This document shows, in pieces, positions 1-6,245 of a DNA stretch of 12,431 bases. This stretch comes from DASYAN01 sp036501345. Lineage in GTDB: Bacteria > Chloroflexota > Ktedonobacteria > Ktedonobacterales > Ktedonobacteraceae. How positions within the stretch are numbered: position 1 is the stretch's first letter; the number at the start of each line of letters is the position of its first letter. Under the pieces are notes generated by a model. It ran no database searches. It was not told the origin of the DNA and saw only the letters and a list, made by a program, of their open reading frames with translations. Position numbers and translations under genes: made by a program. The stretch is taken from assembly GCA_036501345.1 (NCBI GenBank), contig DASYAN010000225.1:1-12431 (forward strand), in the 5' to 3' direction.

Positions 1-738
1 CAAAAAATATCCCTAGAAGAAAGATTTCGTGAAACGGGCGGCAAACGTTCCTACGTACAGCGCCTCTTCGGTCGCATCGCTCGCATCTATGATTTGATGA
101 ATCGTCTGATGAGTCTTGGGCTCGATCGCTATTGGCGAGCACGTGCAGCTCGCTATCTGGCCCTGGGAACGGGAGAAACAGCGCTCGACCTGGGAACAGG
201 CACGGCGGATCTCTCAATCGCAATCATTGCCCAATCAGGTCCAGGAACACGAATGATCGGCATGGACATTACTCCAGAGATGCTCGAACAGGCACGCATC
301 AAACTAGCACGTCTGGGCTTACAAGATCGTATTGAACTGCGTATTGGGGATGCAGAGCACATTGATTTACCAGATAATAGCATTGATGGCTGCTGCTCTG
401 CTTTTATGGTACGCAACCTTATAGACATTAAGCAAGGCTTCCGGGAAATGCTACGCGTCGTTCGTCCTGGTAGCCGCGTGGTCTGCCTGGAGATCAGTCA
501 TCCTCCAGGAAAAATCTTTGGTGCATTATTCTATTTCTATTTTTATAAGCTTGCCCCCCTATTTGGTACAATCATTGGCAAGGCATTTGAAGAGTACAAC
601 TATTTGCCAAACTCGCTCACCACATTTCCAGATGCTCCCGGGCTCAAAGCTATCATGGAGGATGCTGGCTGGAATGATGTTCGCTTCTATCATCTCAGCC
701 GTGGCATTGTAGCTCTGCATGTCGGCACCAAGCACTGA
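1..738 (+). CDS. ubiE: UbiE/MenG-type demethylmenaquinone methyltransferase, 5' end outside window
   Basis: SAM-dependent C-methyltransferase of the UbiE/COQ5 family, which adds the ring methyl in the last step of menaquinone (or a late step of ubiquinone) synthesis in the cytoplasm. The reading frame is open from base 1, so the start codon lies just left of the window and the 245 codons seen are nearly the usual family length. Both family signatures are visible: YDLMN followed by DRYW at codons 30-45, and RVVRPG...LEIS at codons 152-166. The SAM-binding motif I, LDLGTGTAD, is at codons 62-70. An internal TTG at 94 could be taken as a start, but that would cut off the conserved N-terminal region and the YD of the first signature. 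The gene converges on a secreted-protein gene and ends at a strong hairpin. It has no obvious link to the polyketide genes on the right. Family assignment is firm; menaquinone as the substrate is inferred from the presumed Chloroflexota host. Confidence 0.93.
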   Translation, partial: QKISLEERFRETGGKRSYVQRLFGRIARIYDLMNRLMSLGLDRYWRARAARYLALGTGETALDLGTGTADLSIAIIAQSGPGTRMIGMDITPEMLEQARIKLARLGLQDRIELRIGDAEHIDLPDNSIDGCCSAFMVRNLIDIKQGFREMLRVVRPGSRVVCLEISHPPGKIFGALFYFYFYKLAPLFGTIIGKAFEEYNYLPNSLTTFPDAPGLKAIMEDAGWNDVRFYHLSRGIVALHVGTKH

Positions 739-745
739 TAGAACA

Positions 746-783
746 AGCGCATACTTTCTGGCTTTTCTTGAAAAGTATGCGCT
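746..783. terminator. Stem-loop between convergent genes (bidirectional terminator)
   Basis: A perfect 12-bp inverted repeat (746-757 with 772-783, arm AGCGCATACTTT) encloses a 14-base loop. It starts seven bases after the stop of the methyltransferase gene and lies 62 bases beyond the stop of the convergent gene. No clear T-run follows on either strand, so rho-independent termination is likely but not certain. Its position suits termination from both sides. Confidence 0.65.
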
Positions 784-845
784 CATCCTGAGACCCTCCA
801 TTCTTAAAATTCGGGGCAGTTCATGCCTCTAGCTATCTACAGCAA

Positions 846-1973
846 TCATCTATTACTGTTCTCAGGCTCAATTGTACCGAAGAGGCCATCTACCTCATCG
901 TTAATACCAGACGTGAAGAAAAGGGTATTACGATCATCAGCCTGCGCTCCGTTACCAAAGGTCAATCCCCACAGACCTTTACTCCTAGGTGGATTGCCGT
1001 CACGCCCAAGCGCATGGCCATCCTTATCTTTAAGTGTTCCCAGGAAATCTCCGTTGTGTGGATCGAATGCATTGATAGTACTGTCTCCAAAGTTGCCGAC
1101 GAGCAGGGTATTGCTGAACCGACCAAAATCGGAGGGTGTAAGAGTCAAGCCCCACGGAGAATTCAACACACCATGCGAAATGAGGCGCTTGATCAAGTGT
1201 CCATCGGTATTGAAGACATCCACAAAACCATTACCAGTGCCAGCCACGTCATCATGTTTTGCCGCATCCTGCTTTGCAAATGTCACATAGAGCAAGCCAT
1301 TAATATTGCGAATACCGAAAGGTGCAAAACCAGAAGGTACTTTATGATCAGTAAAGAAACTCACCAGCTTGAACTTCGAGTCGAAGACATCTACCCGACC
1401 GAAGCGGAAATTTGTGGCAAAGAGCAGATCACGCCCTTGGTCTCTCCCATTGGCAAGTCCCTTGTAGACAGGGCCAGTACCAGTGTTCGAGTTGTTGACT
1501 TCGAGAATAGCACTTGTTCGATCAACATTTGGATTCCAACCCGATATTGTGCCATCTTCAGTAGCAAAGATGAACAGAGCAGGATCAGATTGGCCATTTT
1601 TGCTGACGACAAAGTTGTCTGTACTGTTGAAGACAATACCTGTTGGTGCTGCTGGAGGCATCTTGCCCTTAGGAGGTGGAACTGTGACTACTAGTGCTTG
1701 TGGTGTTCCATTCCTTTTATACGTAGTAGCCACACCTGCACCATTATCCGCTACCCAGAAGGGAGTGTTAGGACCAAATGCAATCCCCCAGGGATTTATC
1801 AGATTTGGGTCGGTAAACTTAGCTATACCGCGGATATTCGAGACGAGATTCGTCTGCCGATAGAAGCTCCCCTCATGAGCGTTGGCTATAGCTGGCAATA
1901 TCAGCATAAGCATGGTTATGACAAGCGTCGGTACAGTGACCAGTCGCAACCGCATGAATAGACGAATGTACAC
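846..1973 (-). CDS. Secreted TIGR03118-like protein (beta-propeller-like, function unknown)
   Basis: Predicted exported protein of 375 residues resembling the TIGR03118 family. Its biochemical role is not known. I place the start at a GTG (1971-1973), because AAGGAGG (1981-1987) lies seven bases upstream and the product then begins directly with a signal peptide: basic N-terminus (RLFMRLR), hydrophobic stretch VTVPTLVITMLMLILP, and a likely cut after AIANA. The frame stays open upstream to 2093, but that part is not protein-like. The mature part carries repeated WG[IL] motifs (NPWGIAFGP, SPWGLTLTP, GLWGLTFG) spaced like blades of an NHL/SMP30-type propeller, with DNGAG and GNFGDSTINAFD turns between them. 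No PEP-CTERM or other anchor is seen at the C-terminus. The gene is convergent with the quinone methyltransferase gene and shares its terminator. Family match is good; the propeller fold is inferred. Confidence 0.85.
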   Translation of the reverse strand: MYIRLFMRLRLVTVPTLVITMLMLILPAIANAHEGSFYRQTNLVSNIRGIAKFTDPNLINPWGIAFGPNTPFWVADNGAGVATTYKRNGTPQALVVTVPPPKGKMPPAAPTGIVFNSTDNFVVSKNGQSDPALFIFATEDGTISGWNPNVDRTSAILEVNNSNTGTGPVYKGLANGRDQGRDLLFATNFRFGRVDVFDSKFKLVSFFTDHKVPSGFAPFGIRNINGLLYVTFAKQDAAKHDDVAGTGNGFVDVFNTDGHLIKRLISHGVLNSPWGLTLTPSDFGRFSNTLLVGNFGDSTINAFDPHNGDFLGTLKDKDGHALGRDGNPPRSKGLWGLTFGNGAQADDRNTLFFTSGINDEVDGLFGTIEPENSNR

Positions 1974-1980
1974 AGATATT

Positions 1981-1987
1981 CCTCCTT
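1981..1987 (-). promoter_or_regulatory. Ribosome binding site fixing a GTG start
   Basis: AAGGAGG on the minus strand lies seven bases before the GTG at 1973-1971. It decides the start of the secreted TIGR03118-like protein against the longer open frame that begins at 2093. Confidence 0.75.
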
Positions 1988-2276
1988 GGCAAATGTCGTT
2001 TTTTCTCGGCACAACACCTCTGGCTGGCAAGGCGGAGCAGTAGATGTCTAGACCGATTTCTTTACTTGCGAGGTTCAATCTCTGTTTCTGCAATCAGTAT
2101 AAACACAGCCATAAATTGAGCATTATTGCTGAACAGAATTGATTGTGACTAAAGGTGTGGATAATCGCAATGATATATAAGTCGAGGAACACCTGACACA
2201 ACAGCTGCCAGTAGATCATAGATATCACCCACATCTGCACCTTCGCCAGCACCAGCGTCAACGATACCGAGAAGTT

Positions 2277-2375
2277 ATGAAGCTGAGTCATACAGTCAAA
2301 AAAGTTGCAAAGGGAATGCTGTTTGTGGAATTGCCTGAGTCAGGGATGAGAGTAGAGATCGTAGGAAATGCCTAA
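2277..2375 (+). CDS. Possible 32-residue small protein or gene remnant
   Basis: A short frame from ATG 2277 to TAA 2375 encodes a peptide with balanced, protein-like composition: a basic amphipathic start (MKLSHTVKKVAKG), then MLFVELPESG and MRVEIVGNA. The frame stays open upstream to about 2181, but that part is rich in His, Gln and Arg and looks like an antisense shadow. No good ribosome site precedes the ATG. It may be a real small protein, the 3' end of a decayed gene, or chance. I do not recognise the sequence. Confidence 0.2.
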   Translation: MKLSHTVKKVAKGMLFVELPESGMRVEIVGNA

Positions 2376-2383
2376 GGCAAAGC

Positions 2384-2399
2384 TGGGTAAGATTACCCA
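2384..2399. promoter_or_regulatory. Perfect 16-base palindrome, candidate operator
   Basis: TGGGTAA-GA-TTACCCA has 7-bp perfect arms and a 2-base spacer. It lies about 205 bases before the lipoprotein gene and about 410 bases before the secreted-protein gene. Without a T-run and with only two bases between the arms it cannot form a normal terminator hairpin, so a binding site for a dimeric regulator is more likely. The regulator is unknown. Confidence 0.4.
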
Positions 2400-2604
2400 T
2401 GACTTTATCTCACTAGCTGAAGTATACTTTCTCTTGGACAGTATATCTGCTATTTTTCCTGAATGCGATCTTCAATGAGGTTCACAATTGCCCAGCGTGC
2501 GTTGCTTATAAGAAAGTTGTTTCATTGTTGGTGTGCCCAATGCGAAGTGGCAGATCTTCTGATGGTAAAAAGGAAAGATTTCTCTAGTAAAGAAGGTCAA
2601 GAGA

Positions 2605-3183
2605 ATGCGAGTGATGACATTTTATAAGCGTGCTTTTCTGTCTATACCTGCTCTTATCATGATGATGATTGTCATCAGTAGTTGTGCAAGTGGGGCTAGT
2701 GCCCCTAATACTACCCAGAGCATATCGGGTGGGGCTAGTACCCCTAGTACTACTAAGGCCACACCGACAGTTTCCTCTAGCGATAATGTAGTAGTAAAGA
2801 CAGCTAATGCTACCGTGGGCGGAAAATCAGAGTCCATTCTGACTGATACTAATGGCAGAACCCTGTACTACTTTACGCCGGACGTCCTACATAATGTGGC
2901 CTGTAGCACTGGCTGCGTTGATACTTGGCCTCCGCTTCTCTTTAAGGGAACTGGCACTGTCAATGCCGAGACAAAGCTATCTGGTAACTTAACAACGGAT
3001 AACGACACTAATGGCAATCAGGTAGCCTACAATGGCCATTACTTGTACACCTATTCTGGTGACTCAGCTCCTGGAGATACAAAAGGAAACGGAATAGGCA
3101 ACAAATGGTATGTAGCAACGCCTGATCTAGGACAGAGTCCGTCAAATCCGTCGTCAAGTGGCCAGACAACAACGGGCTACTGA
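2605..3183 (+). CDS. Lipoprotein with two secreted-repeat (PF03640-like) units
   Basis: Predicted exported lipoprotein of 192 residues. Residues 8-26 form a basic-hydrophobic signal peptide ending in a lipobox-like VISSC, so Cys27 would be lipidated and anchor the protein on the outer face of the membrane. A low-complexity Ser/Thr/Gly/Pro linker (28-60) follows. It contains two near-identical GAS-[AT]-P-[NS]-TT units. Then come two units of the type called 'secreted repeat of unknown function' (COG4315/PF03640). Unit 1 is at about 76-113, with the typical DTNGRTLYYF, two cysteines (100, 104) and TWPPLL. Unit 2 is at about 138-173, with YNGHYLYTY...GDTKGNG and a final WYV. The C-terminus is again Ser/Thr/Gln-rich. 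Start chosen at ATG 2605 because GAAGG (2593-2597 region) is correctly spaced; ATG 2614 is an alternative. Function is unknown in this family. A rho-independent terminator follows. Confidence 0.88.
   Translation: MRVMTFYKRAFLSIPALIMMMIVISSCASGASAPNTTQSISGGASTPSTTKATPTVSSSDNVVVKTANATVGGKSESILTDTNGRTLYYFTPDVLHNVACSTGCVDTWPPLLFKGTGTVNAETKLSGNLTTDNDTNGNQVAYNGHYLYTYSGDSAPGDTKGNGIGNKWYVATPDLGQSPSNPSSSGQTTTGY
2690..2753 (+). repeat. 25-base direct repeat inside the lipoprotein linker
   Basis: Two copies (2690-2714 and 2729-2753) differ at only two bases and are offset by 39 bases, that is 13 codons, so the frame is kept. They encode the duplicated GAS-x-P-x-TT segments of the linker just after the lipidated cysteine. 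This looks like a recent in-frame duplication that lengthens a flexible tether. Confidence 0.8.
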
Positions 3184-3223
3184 TCCTCTTCCTGCCAACA
3201 AGACTAAACTATCGATATTCTTC

Positions 3224-3253
3224 ATCCCATACTATAATCGGTATGGGATTTTT
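3224..3253 (+). terminator. Rho-independent terminator of the lipoprotein gene
   Basis: A 9-bp perfect stem (ATCCCATAC at 3224-3232 with GTATGGGAT at 3241-3249) and an 8-base loop are followed at once by TTTTT (3249-3253). It begins 40 bases after the stop codon. Confidence 0.85.
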
Positions 3254-3300
3254 GCCTGCGTACCGTGAGGAGAGGCCGAGTCTGTACAAGCTTTCGTCCA

Positions 3301-3780
3301 TCAAAGCTTCAATGGTAACCACTTCAATGGAGGAAGCACTTGTTCCACTATCCGGAGGTGGTCGTAGTAGCCATGCTGCCAGTGGATAAGGCCGGAACGC
3401 ACAAGGAAGATACTGACACCGTCGACCTGGAACGGACGTGAGAGCCAGCGCTGCCGCAGTATCGGTGGTGTATGTCCTCGCGCGAGCCAGCAGATTGCCG
3501 CCTCTTTCTCGTTGAAGAAAGTCTGTGTTGGGGTATACTGGATCGTACGCATCTGTCGGAAACGCTGTGTAAACCAGGATGTAATCTCGTTATGTCCTTT
3601 GCGAGCATGCTTCATACCCGTGTCGAATAGTTCGGCATCTTCCGCGTAGAGCGCAGTAATTCGCTCTACATCATGAGCGTTGAAGGCTGCAATCCAGCTA
3701 TTCACCAGCGCGGAAACCTCTTCTCTGCCGGGAGAAGCGCCTACTGGCCCACGGTCATCGCTATTCGTTTGCAAATGCAT
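3301..3780 (-). CDS. SnoaL/NTF2-like fold protein
   Basis: A 159-residue protein with the pattern of the SnoaL-like/NTF2-like alpha+beta-barrel superfamily. It has a helix with VNSWIAAFNAHDVERITALYAEDAELFD (about residues 26-53), a GHNEITSWF segment (62-70), and the terminal strands DGVSIFLVRSGLIHWQHGYYD (120-140). Members include polyketide cyclases, isomerases and many stress proteins with unknown ligands, so the fold does not fix the function. A role in closing or tailoring a polyketide is possible because ketosynthase genes lie 1.2 kb away, but they are separated by a divergent gene and this is speculation. The AGGAG ribosome site (3784-3788) is only three bases from the ATG, closer than usual, yet no later start would keep the first helix. 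A minus-strand promoter candidate lies at 3827-3854. Confidence 0.8.
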   Translation of the reverse strand: MHLQTNSDDRGPVGASPGREEVSALVNSWIAAFNAHDVERITALYAEDAELFDTGMKHARKGHNEITSWFTQRFRQMRTIQYTPTQTFFNEKEAAICWLARGHTPPILRQRWLSRPFQVDGVSIFLVRSGLIHWQHGYYDHLRIVEQVLPPLKWLPLKL

Positions 3781-3826
3781 TTTCTCCTTAGCTTTCTGCT
3801 TCCTCTGCTCCCTGTTCAGATCTCTG

Positions 3827-3854
3827 TGTATACTCTCTATTGATACGTTGTCTA
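3827..3854 (-). promoter_or_regulatory. Sigma70-like promoter for the SnoaL-like gene
   Basis: On the minus strand TAGACA (3854-3849) and TATACA (3832-3827) are separated by 16 bases and match the -35 and -10 consensus at 5/6 and 4/6. Transcription would start near 3820, about 40 bases before the ATG at 3780. It overlaps the plus-strand promoter. Confidence 0.4.
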
Positions 3855-3868
3855 AAGTATCATACTAT
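3840..3868 (+). promoter_or_regulatory. Sigma70-like promoter for the hydrolase-fold gene
   Basis: TTGATA (3840-3845), a 17-base spacer and TACTAT (3863-3868) fit a housekeeping promoter (5/6 and 4/6). It would give a leader of roughly 190 bases before the ATG at 4068. An inverted repeat overlaps its -10 box, which suggests repression at this point. Confidence 0.45.
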
Positions 3869-3878
3869 GCTAGAGTAT
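3862..3878. promoter_or_regulatory. Inverted repeat overlapping a -10 box, candidate operator
   Basis: ATACT (3862-3866) and AGTAT (3874-3878) flank a seven-base spacer, and a second pairing ACTAT/ATAGT uses nearly the same bases. The site covers the -10 box of the plus-strand promoter. The sequence is AT-rich, so chance is a real alternative. Confidence 0.3.
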
Positions 3879-3885
3879 AGTGACT

Positions 3886-3900
3886 GCCAGTTTCACTGGC
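3886..3900. promoter_or_regulatory. Perfect inverted repeat in the hydrolase leader
   Basis: GCCAGT-TTC-ACTGGC has 6-bp arms with a three-base spacer. It is followed by the 11-base palindrome GTAATTATTAC at 3908-3918. Both lie just downstream of the predicted plus-strand start, so they could be a regulator site or a small leader hairpin. No T-run follows, which argues against a terminator. Confidence 0.35.
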
Positions 3901-4067
3901 CAAGATAGTAATTATTACAATGGATTATCTGTTACTCATCAACTATTAACAGGGAGTCAAGGAAAGCGGGAATCCCTGCTTATCTAAACCAAGATCTGAG
4001 CACGAATCTCATTTCAGATGGAAGGGTTCACGGACACCCTGATTAAGAACAAAGGAAAGAAAAACTC

Positions 4068-4979
4068 ATGAATGCAACACTAACTCCCCTACCTACTGTC
4101 ACACAAATCAGTGCAGCAACATTCCGAGCTGATGTCCAGTTTCTAGAAGAACGCTGGCAACGTACACCCATTGCTGGGGTTGATCTACCTCTCATTGATC
4201 TTGGTGTGGGCGATCCTCTGGTCTTCGTGCCGATCCTCGAACATCTGGAATTTGTCTATGTGCATCAAGTCCGTACCTTCAGCCAATCTCGGCGTATAAT
4301 CCTCTACCGTCGACATGAGTCACGTACACGCTTTGTGAGTCTATCTGAGCGTGCCGAAGAATTGCGTGGGGTGCTCGACGCTCGCCAGATTGCCTCTGCC
4401 GATTTTGTAGGGCATGGTGATGCCGCGATGGTACTCTTCGAATTTGCCCTGCGTTACCCCGAACGCTGTCGCTCGCTGATTATTGTTGCGCAAGGAGCAG
4501 ATTATCGCATCACGCCACATCCTTTAATTTGGCTCCTCCATGAGATATTCCTTCGTCTTCCCATTGAGCACCTAGTGCCAGCTTCATTGGTGCGCCGCAT
4601 GGTTATTCGCTATATTACCCATACAGAGCCATCATTGCACTCGGAGAATGTTACACCCAATATAACTGAACTTCCTGGTGAGTTCATTGAAGAGCAGTTT
4701 CGCAAAATCGCTCTTTGGCCTGCCGTCTACCGCTACTCCGTACTACCAGTTATCCATGACTTCGACATCCGTGCACGTCTCGCCGCATTGACTATGCCTA
4801 TCCTCTTGATCAATCGCCAGGATGATGCTCTTTCCCCAGAAGCGAAAACCTCTTGGCTATCACAACACCTACCGAGATGCAGTGGCTACCACATCGTTCC
4901 AGCACGCGAGCGTTTTTTTCTCTATTCAGAAGCGGAACATGTTACTCCACTGATCAAGACGTTTCTAGCGGGTCTTTGA
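4068..4979 (+). CDS. Alpha/beta-hydrolase-fold protein lacking the catalytic serine
   Basis: A 303-residue protein with the layout of the alpha/beta-hydrolase superfamily. It has strand-loop DLGVGDPLVFVP (44-55), nucleophile-elbow region FVGHGDAAMVLFEFALRYPER (113-133), a helical lid (about 150-225), a late strand MPILLINRQDDALSPE (243-258) carrying the acid residue, and a C-terminal helix. At the elbow the usual G-H-S-x-G reads G-H-G-D-A, so the nucleophile is replaced by Gly117. At the usual GH(F) site near the end the sequence reads RERFF, with Arg282 in the position of the catalytic histidine. The acid (Asp252/253) remains. As read, the protein should not act as an ordinary serine hydrolase. 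It could be a binding or scaffold protein, or an unusual enzyme. AAAGGAAAG about 11 bases before the ATG serves as ribosome site. The 3' end overlaps the convergent KS-beta gene by 26 bases. Confidence 0.82.
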   Translation: MNATLTPLPTVTQISAATFRADVQFLEERWQRTPIAGVDLPLIDLGVGDPLVFVPILEHLEFVYVHQVRTFSQSRRIILYRRHESRTRFVSLSERAEELRGVLDARQIASADFVGHGDAAMVLFEFALRYPERCRSLIIVAQGADYRITPHPLIWLLHEIFLRLPIEHLVPASLVRRMVIRYITHTEPSLHSENVTPNITELPGEFIEEQFRKIALWPAVYRYSVLPVIHDFDIRARLAALTMPILLINRQDDALSPEAKTSWLSQHLPRCSGYHIVPARERFFLYSEAEHVTPLIKTFLAGL

Positions 4980-6216
4980 CAGCTTTAATCGCTAACACAA
5001 CGTTTGCACCACCAACACCACGTCCACCAATCAACACGGCCGACTCAAAAAAAGGACGCGCCTCTTTTTGCACTAAGTTCAGCCCATAGTCGGGGTTTAG
5101 TTCCTCGCAATTGATGGTTGGTGGGATCAAGCGGTGGCGAAGCGCCAGCAGGGCAGTAATTGCATCTATTGCCCCTACCGCTCCATAGCTATGGCCCAGC
5201 ATGGTACGAGGAACACTGACAGGAAGCTGTTCAACATCATTTCCAAAGACTAGACGTAATGCCTCTGCCTCTTCCTGATCAGCAGCGGGCAAAGCCCGTC
5301 CATCAAGGCTGAAGTAGCCAATATCCCGCAGGTTTACATCCCCTTCTTGCATCGCAAGCCGTATGGCACGAGCATAGTGTCTACCATCGGATGATAAGGT
5401 GCTTAACCCATCAGCACTATTGGTCTGCCCAAAACCAACAACCTCACCATAGATGGGAACCCCTCGCTGCCGTGCATGTTCGTAATCTTCTAGAATGCAT
5501 ATTCCTGCACCTTCTCCTAGTATTAAACCAGCAGCGCGTTGGTCAAAAGGGCGATAAGTATTCGGATCATCCGTCGAGATACAATCACCGCCTTGTGCAA
5601 ATGTAAGAAGAATAGAAGACTCTAACATACCTTCACATCCACCTGTAATGATGACATCTGCTACTCCGCGCCGAATAGCCTTGTAGGCTGTGACCAGTGC
5701 ATCTAAACCGCCAACGGCATCGTGTGTTGGTGTTTTACAATACCCTTGAATACCATAGCGAATGGATGTCTGGCCTACATTGGCTACCTGCAGCCAGGCA
5801 ATAGCCGTATAAGCACTCATAGCCCGTAGCCCACGCGTGTAAAATGCCTGAAGCTGTTGCAGCACATATTCTGCTCCACCAAGCGTACTGGCTATAACTA
5901 TTCCTACCCGCTGTCTATTTTCGTCTGTCAGTACTAATTTGGCGTCCTGCACTGCCTGCTGGACAGCCGCCAGAGCATAATGAGTTGAGCGATCAGTACG
6001 ATTCATCAGCTTCCGGTCAATGTAGTCACTTACCACAAAGTTGTTCACTTCACCACCTACACTAATTGGCACATCAGTAGTAGAGAAGCGTGAAATGCGC
6101 TGTATTCCAGAAATCCCTTGGCTCGTTGCATCCCAAAAAGCCTCTTTACCAATCCCATTAGCGGCCACCACGCCAAGTCCTGTAATTACGACTCGTCGCG
6201 CTGCATGATTTGTCAT
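4954..6216 (-). CDS. KS-beta / chain-length-factor-like ketosynthase homologue
   Basis: A 420-residue beta-ketoacyl synthase homologue (FabF/type II PKS family) that appears catalytically dead. It starts with RRVVITGLGVVAANGIG and keeps the fold motifs ITGGCEGML (189-197), GEGAGICILED (234-244) and GGRGVGGAN (397-405). Aligned with its neighbour, the active-site cysteine in TACSAG becomes Ala167 (HDAVGG). The first catalytic histidine becomes Asp305 (SLDGRA). The conserved Lys is Arg337, while the second histidine (GHS, 342) is kept. This is the pattern of the beta subunit that pairs with KS-alpha and sets chain length. Classic actinobacterial versions have Gln at the cysteine site; here it is Ala. 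The ATG has GAGGG just upstream. The gene lies 29 bases after KS-alpha on the same strand, so the two are surely co-transcribed. It is the last gene of the unit, and its 3' end runs 26 bases into the convergent hydrolase-fold gene. Confidence 0.9.
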   Translation of the reverse strand: MTNHAARRVVITGLGVVAANGIGKEAFWDATSQGISGIQRISRFSTTDVPISVGGEVNNFVVSDYIDRKLMNRTDRSTHYALAAVQQAVQDAKLVLTDENRQRVGIVIASTLGGAEYVLQQLQAFYTRGLRAMSAYTAIAWLQVANVGQTSIRYGIQGYCKTPTHDAVGGLDALVTAYKAIRRGVADVIITGGCEGMLESSILLTFAQGGDCISTDDPNTYRPFDQRAAGLILGEGAGICILEDYEHARQRGVPIYGEVVGFGQTNSADGLSTLSSDGRHYARAIRLAMQEGDVNLRDIGYFSLDGRALPAADQEEAEALRLVFGNDVEQLPVSVPRTMLGHSYGAVGAIDAITALLALRHRLIPPTINCEELNPDYGLNLVQKEARPFFESAVLIGGRGVGGANVVLAIKAVKDPLETS

Positions 6217-6245
6217 AAATCCCTCATCCGGTTTTGTAAAAAGCG

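Larger units (their letters stand above)
1974..2604. other. 631-base intergenic region without a convincing gene
   Basis: This gap separates two divergently transcribed genes for exported proteins, so it must hold both their promoters. I could not pick a convincing -35/-10 pair for either. What can be seen is the ribosome site near 1981, a short plus-strand frame ending at 2375, an overlapping minus-strand frame at 2149-2274, and a perfect 16-base palindrome at 2384-2399. A 65-codon minus-strand frame at 2094-2291 has a composition unlike its neighbours and no ribosome site, and I do not accept it as a gene. Confidence 0.5.

Noticed and set aside
94..99. TTG/ATG near 94 as the start of the methyltransferase
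   Set aside because: The upstream frame is open to base 1 and carries the conserved N-terminal part, including the Y-D of the family signature.
1014..1694. Long plus-strand open frame (226 codons) opposite the secreted-protein gene
   Set aside because: It lies wholly antisense to a well supported gene with signal peptide and ribosome site, and its translation has no recognisable motifs.
2094..2291. Minus-strand frame of 65 codons
   Set aside because: Hydrophobic, low-complexity product, no ribosome site, and it overlaps two other short frames. It reads as chance.
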